The notes beneath the pieces are model-generated. The model was given only the letters and a program-made list of their open reading frames with translations, was not told the origin of the DNA and ran no database searches. Positions 35,901 to 37,235 of a stretch of 37,235 nt of DNA are shown piece by piece (within the stretch, counting starts at the first letter, position 1; the number at the start of each line of letters is the position of its first letter). Position numbers and translations under genes: made by a program. The stretch is from assembly GCA_020848375.1 (NCBI GenBank), contig JADLAF010000245.1, positions 1-37,235 on the forward strand, written 5' to 3'. Origin of the DNA: Ignavibacteriaceae bacterium. Lineage in GTDB: Bacteria > Bacteroidota > Ignavibacteria > Ignavibacteriales > Ignavibacteriaceae.

Positions 35901-36600
35901 CTTTATTGTTGCATCGTATGAAAAATGGCATGTCCCGTCTAACGTTGTGTTGATGCTTCCTCATGGATTTGAAGGACAGGGACCTGAGCATTCGAGCGCC
36001 AGAATAGAACGATTTCTTATACTCTGCGCTCAGGACAATATGGAAGTCTGCAATCCAACAACTCCGGCGCAATTATTCCATCTGCTCAGAAGACATGTAA
36101 GAAAAGGATTGCTCAGACCTCTGGTAATTATGACTCCAAAGAGTCTGCTTCGCTCACCTGAGGCAAAATCTGAGTTTCATGAATTTACGACTGGTACTTT
36201 TGAAGAAATAATTGATGATAAATCAGTGAATAAGGAAACAGTCAACAGGGTAGTCCTGACCTCTGGTAAAGTCTATTATGAACTGAATACTTATAGAAAA
36301 GAAAAAAATCACGACGATGCAGCCATAGTCCGGTTTGAACAATATTATCCGTATGATGAATCAAGAGTCAAAGAACTACTCAGTTCATATCCTAAGGCAA
36401 ATAAAGTTATCTGGGTTCAGGAAGAGCCAAAAAATATGGGTGCCTGGAACTTCCTGCATGGTCGTTTGCCGGAGGACTTATCAGAGGGTCAGCGGTTAAT
36501 CTATGCCGGAAGACCAGCGAGTGCCAGTCCGGCAGTGGGATCATCAAAAGTAGCAAGGCAGCAGCAGGATAAACTGATTTTTGATGCATTTAATTGTTGA
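32986..36600 (+). CDS. kgd: Multifunctional 2-oxoglutarate enzyme, Kgd/OdhA-type (E2-like plus E1)
   Basis: A 1204-residue thiamine-diphosphate enzyme that acts on 2-oxoglutarate in the TCA cycle as E1 of 2-oxoglutarate dehydrogenase, with decarboxylase and carboligase activities known for the mycobacterial relative. Order: short N-terminal helix motif (LTPEQKQEIEKFGANSWYL), a low-complexity linker (about 35-80), an E2-type acyltransferase domain (about 85-320) with DHRIIQGAESG at 294-304, and the E1 part from about 340 on, with HGDAAFAGQG (D629) and INNQIGFTT for thiamine diphosphate. No lipoyl domain is present, as in mycobacterial Kgd. The start ATG at 32986 is preferred over GTG at 32980. 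The gene stands alone, divergent from pdxH. Finding an actinobacterial-style fusion here fits what is known of some Bacteroidota relatives. Confidence 0.92.
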   Translation: MKQKLTPEQKQEIEKFGANSWYLDYLQSDSLNHEPQVPQDQIPPKSDQSKRGNGQSNSFTTQQSTGPATKSVTYPQGNPNDTLKLLAGAPARIIDNMEASLALPVATTQRVIPVKLLEENRILINNHLQKLGRGKVSFTHLIGWGIIKSLKKYPSLNNAFTVKDGKPHLVQRGSINLGIAIDVEKKDGSRSLLVPNIKNCDTYDFAGFLAKYEDLVKRSRAGQIDPAEFAGTTITLTNPGTLGTVGSVPRLMVGQGAIIATGAIQYPAEYQAMSAETISTLGISKVLTLTSTYDHRIIQGAESGLYLKELHELLLGQDGFYEEVFESLNIPLKPNTWETDIQPRGYNDISNLSETEKQARVLQLINMFRVRGHLVASIDPLGTKNIYHSELDPSFHKLTIWDLDRQFITGGFGGLKTATLRKILDILQSTYCEKIGVEYMHIQNHEEKLWLQSIMEPNQNKPQLPNEVKIRLLQKLIQAEGFEHFIHNRFVGHKRFSLEGSETVIPVLDYILDLASQESVEEIVLGMAHRGRLNVLANIVGKSYESIFSEFEDIIDPNSYQGSGDVKYHLGASGMYKTLNGNEIGISIASNPSHLEWVNPVVEGIVRAKQTRLNGAGESKIIPLLIHGDAAFAGQGVVAETFNLSQLKGYRTGGTIHLVINNQIGFTTTAEDARSSVYATDVAKMIQAPIFHVNGDDPEAALWVAKIAYLYRQKYKKDVVIDLLGYRKHGHNEGDEPGYTQPLLYEKIKSHPSVVNIYSDKLVRTGLLDENSAGGMKSAFSETLSNALDKVKRKHIDFKIDIPLAISKDKIRSFRPTHKTAVDEQILRDVIAKITTVPSDFQLHPKLKKFLEKRADLAIGKEAADWSLGEALAFATLLKEGVFVRLSGQDVVRGTFSQRHLGLTNIRTGEEYLTVNHMYPDQAKMEAYDSLLSEAAVLGFEYGFSTANPLALVIWEAQFGDFANSAQVIIDNFIVASYEKWHVPSNVVLMLPHGFEGQGPEHSSARIERFLILCAQDNMEVCNPTTPAQLFHLLRRHVRKGLLRPLVIMTPKSLLRSPEAKSEFHEFTTGTFEEIIDDKSVNKETVNRVVLTSGKVYYELNTYRKEKNHDDAAIVRFEQYYPYDESRVKELLSSYPKANKVIWVQEEPKNMGAWNFLHGRLPEDLSEGQRLIYAGRPASASPAVGSSKVARQQQDKLIFDAFNC

Positions 36601-36627
36601 GAAAGACGCAATAGTTAGATAATTTTG
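36597..36627 (+). promoter_or_regulatory. Probable Bacteroidota-type promoter for tRNA-Gly
   Basis: TTG at 36597-36599, within the last codons of the kgd gene, and TAATTTTG at 36620-36627 are separated by 20 bases, a full match to TTG-N19-21-TAnnTTTG. The tRNA begins 14 bases after the -7 element. Confidence 0.5.
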
Positions 36628-36640
36628 CAGAGCGAAAAGC

Positions 36641-36713
36641 GCGAGTGTAGCTCAGTTGGTAGAGCATTAGCTTCCCAAGCTAAGGGTCGCGGGTTCAAAT
36701 CCCGTCACTCGCT
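36641..36713 (+). tRNA. tRNA-Gly (anticodon CCC)
   Basis: A 73-nt cloverleaf: acceptor GCGAGTG/CACTCGC, D-arm GCTC/GAGC, anticodon stem TTAGC/GCTAA with loop TTCCCAA, and T-arm GCGGG-TTCAAAT-CCCGT. Anticodon CCC reads GGG. CCA is not encoded. Discriminator T. Confidence 0.95.
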
Positions 36714-36761
36714 CAAAAATTACTTGTAAAATATCCGGTTAAACCCTATATTTTAAGTCTG

Positions 36762-36796
36762 TTTCCGAAAAAATAGGGGGTATAAAATTTCGGAAA
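36762..36796. repeat. Inverted repeat upstream of tRNA-Val
   Basis: TTTCCGAAA (36762-36770) and TTTCGGAAA (36788-36796) are exact reverse complements, 17 bases apart. The loop contains GGGGG and TATAAAA. It could be a hairpin in the tRNA-Gly/tRNA-Val spacer transcript or a protein site; no T-run follows directly. Confidence 0.5.
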
Positions 36797-36806
36797 ATTT
36801 TATTAG

Positions 36807-36881
36807 GGGGGCTTAGCTCAGTTGGTTTAGAGCATCTGCCTTACAAGCAGAGGGTCGGAGGTTCGACTCCTTCAGCCCCCA
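36807..36881 (+). tRNA. tRNA-Val (anticodon TAC), intact copy 1 of the array
   Basis: A 75-nt cloverleaf: acceptor GGGGGCT/AGCCCCC, D-arm GCTC/GAGC, anticodon stem TCTGC/GCAGA with loop CTTACAA, T-arm GGAGG-TTCGACT-CCTTC, discriminator A. CCA not encoded. All stems pair, so this copy should be functional. It is the parent of the altered copies that follow. Confidence 0.95.
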
Positions 36882-36890
36882 CAAAAATTC

Positions 36891-36922
36891 AGCCTTGGAG
36901 AAATCCGGGGCTGTTTTGTTTT
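36891..36922 (+). terminator. Terminator T1 after intact tRNA-Val
   Basis: AGCCTTGGA-GAAA-TCCGGGGCT (stem 36891-36899 and 36904-36912) makes nine pairs, two of them G-T, then GTTTTGTTTT. It is homologous to terminator T2 at 37133. Confidence 0.8.
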
Positions 36923-36933
36923 AAAACGGTCAA

Positions 36934-36977
36934 CTCAGTTGGTTTAGAACCCAACCTGTCGGGACTTACAAGCAGAG
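36934..36977 (+). pseudogene. tRNA-Val pseudogene copy 2 (internal fragment)
   Basis: CTCAGTTGGTTTAGA (36934-36948) and CTTACAAGCAGAG (36965-36977) match the intact tRNA-Val exactly. Between them, the 8 nt GCATCTGC of the tRNA are replaced by a 16-nt segment, a decayed form of palindrome C. Acceptor and T-arm are missing. It follows terminator T1 directly. Confidence 0.85.
36949..36964. repeat. Diverged palindrome C in tRNA-Val copy 2
   Basis: ACCCAACCTGTCGGGA sits at the same place as the perfect palindrome TCCCGACGCGTCGGGA of copies 3 and 4 and differs from it at four positions. It no longer pairs fully, suggesting an older or mutated insertion. Confidence 0.75.
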
Positions 36978-37009
36978 GATAGATTTTTATAAGGGGGGGC
37001 TTAGCTCAG

Positions 37010-37031
37010 CGCCGAAGGCGTCCCTATAGGA
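37010..37031. repeat. Double-hairpin insert A in the D-loop of copy 3
   Basis: Two hairpins back to back: CGCC-GAA-GGCG (37010-37020) and TCC-CTATA-GGA (37021-37031). The second is TCCC-TAT-GGGA in copy 4, so one base has changed here. It sits between CAG and TTGG of the D-loop. Confidence 0.88.
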
Positions 37032-37041
37032 TTGGTTTAGA

Positions 37042-37057
37042 TCCCGACGCGTCGGGA
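37042..37057. repeat. Perfect 16-nt palindrome C in copy 3
   Basis: TCCCGACGCGTCGGGA equals its own reverse complement. It replaces GCATCTGC, from the end of the D-stem to the 5' half of the anticodon stem. Confidence 0.9.
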
Positions 37058-37082
37058 CTTACAAGCAGAGCCGCGGAGGTTC

Positions 37083-37104
37083 TCCCAAAGGGATTCCTAC
37101 GGAA
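37083..37104. repeat. Double-hairpin insert B in the T-loop of copy 3
   Basis: Two hairpins back to back: TCCC-AAA-GGGA (37083-37093) and TTCC-TAC-GGAA (37094-37104). It lies between TTC and GACT of the T-loop. Its layout (4-3-4, 4-3-4, 22 nt) equals that of insert A although the sequence differs. Confidence 0.88.
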
Positions 37105-37132
37105 GACTCCTTCAGCCCCCACGAAATGATTC

Positions 37133-37164
37133 AGCTCCGAAGAAATTCGGAGCTGTTTTATTTT
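37133..37164 (+). terminator. Terminator T2 after tRNA-Val copy 3
   Basis: AGCTCCGAA-GAAA-TTCGGAGCT (stem 37133-37141 and 37146-37154), nine perfect pairs, then GTTTTATTTT. Relative to T1, two pairs are swapped by double changes and two G-T pairs became G-C. Confidence 0.85.
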
Positions 37165-37178
37165 AAAGAATAGCGCAG

Positions 37179-37200
37179 CGCCGAAGGCGTCCCTATGGGA
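37179..37200. repeat. Double-hairpin insert A in copy 4
   Basis: CGCC-GAA-GGCG (37179-37189) and TCCC-TAT-GGGA (37190-37200), both perfect four-pair stems with three-base loops. Same location in the tRNA as in copy 3. Confidence 0.9.
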
Positions 37201-37210
37201 TTGGTTTAGA

Positions 37211-37226
37211 TCCCGACGCGTCGGGA
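37211..37226. repeat. Perfect 16-nt palindrome C in copy 4
   Basis: Identical to the palindrome at 37042-37057, TCCCGACGCGTCGGGA, and at the same place in the tRNA sequence. Confidence 0.9.
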
Positions 37227-37235
37227 CTTACAAGC

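Larger units (their letters stand above)
36995..37121 (+). pseudogene. tRNA-Val pseudogene copy 3, near full length with three palindromic inserts
   Basis: Ends match the intact tRNA-Val exactly (acceptor GGGGGCT at 36995-37001, AGCCCCC at 37114-37120). The copy is 127 nt against 75. The extra 52 nt are: insert A of 22 nt in the D-loop (37010-37031), palindrome C of 16 nt replacing 8 nt (37042-37057), and insert B of 22 nt in the T-loop (37083-37104). In addition the variable-loop GGTC is CCGC, creating CCGCGG. Everything else is identical. The 5' half of the anticodon stem and the 3' end of the D-stem are lost, so it cannot fold as a normal tRNA even if the inserts were removed. Confidence 0.9.
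37171..37235 (+). pseudogene. tRNA-Val pseudogene copy 4 (5' truncated, cut by window end)
   Basis: TAGCGCAG (37171-37178) matches the D-arm start with changes (TAGCTCAG in the intact gene), then insert A, TTGGTTTAGA, palindrome C, and CTTACAAGC up to the last base. The acceptor 5' strand is missing, as in copy 2. Whether insert B follows cannot be seen. Confidence 0.82.

Noticed and set aside
36995-37121. Copy 3 read as an intron-bearing functional tRNA-Val
   Set aside because: Removing the palindromes does not restore the gene: insert C replaced GCATCTGC, so the D-stem and anticodon stem partners stay missing.
36641-37235. CRISPR-like repeat array
   Set aside because: The repeated units are tRNA-derived with terminators; there are no regular spacers, no leader and no cas genes.

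Overview
The window reads as a chromosomal segment of a member of the Ignavibacteria (Bacteroidota/Chlorobi lineage) or a close relative. The evidence is a complete alternative complex III (ACIII) locus feeding an A2-type cytochrome c oxidase, several matches to the Bacteroidota promoter pattern TTG-N20-TAnnTTTG, AT-leaning protein-coding DNA and weak Shine-Dalgarno use. No taxonomic marker gene is present, so this placement is an inference.

Layout. 1-3251: a glycolate/lactate-oxidase type FAD subunit (5' end outside the window), an unknown secreted protein overlapping both neighbours, and a two-cluster CCG-domain Fe-S subunit. 3406-18212: one long respiratory operon with pentahaem ActA, a small anchored protein, ActB, ActC, an ActD-ActE fusion, ActF, a membrane-anchored cytochrome c, a Sco copper chaperone, oxidase subunits I, III, IV and II, haem-O synthase, and an 8-TM protein with a cytochrome c tail, closed by a strong terminator. 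Quinol would be oxidised by ACIII, electrons carried by the attached cytochromes c, and oxygen reduced by the oxidase; the Sco protein and CtaB are its assembly factors. 18329-18418: tRNA-Ser. 18500-21976, minus strand: a small membrane protein, a lipoprotein and a TonB-dependent receptor, probably an uptake operon for a metal or metallophore. 22125-31186: a tightly packed run of acyl-CoA dehydrogenase, guaB, M24 peptidase, glycosyltransferase, purD, a DnaE-type polymerase that stops after the palm domain, and a dinB-type Y-family polymerase. 31356-36600: an EamA transporter, pdxH, and a large Kgd/OdhA-type 2-oxoglutarate enzyme.

36641 to the end: tRNA-Gly(CCC), tRNA-Val(TAC), then an unusual array. 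The tRNA-Val gene and its terminator have been duplicated, and the extra copies carry small GC-rich palindromes at fixed internal positions. Two of these inserts are 22-nt double hairpins (stem 4, loop 3, stem 4, twice) in the D-loop and T-loop. A third is a perfect 16-nt palindrome replacing 8 nt on the 5' side of the anticodon arm. One near full-length copy is exactly 52 nt longer than the intact tRNA, which these inserts account for completely. This array, the truncated DnaE next to DinB, the ActD-ActE fusion, and the retained N-terminal cysteine motif of ActB are the points most worth follow-up. No CRISPR array, insertion sequence, rRNA or phage gene was seen, and no gene-free stretch exceeds 300 bases.
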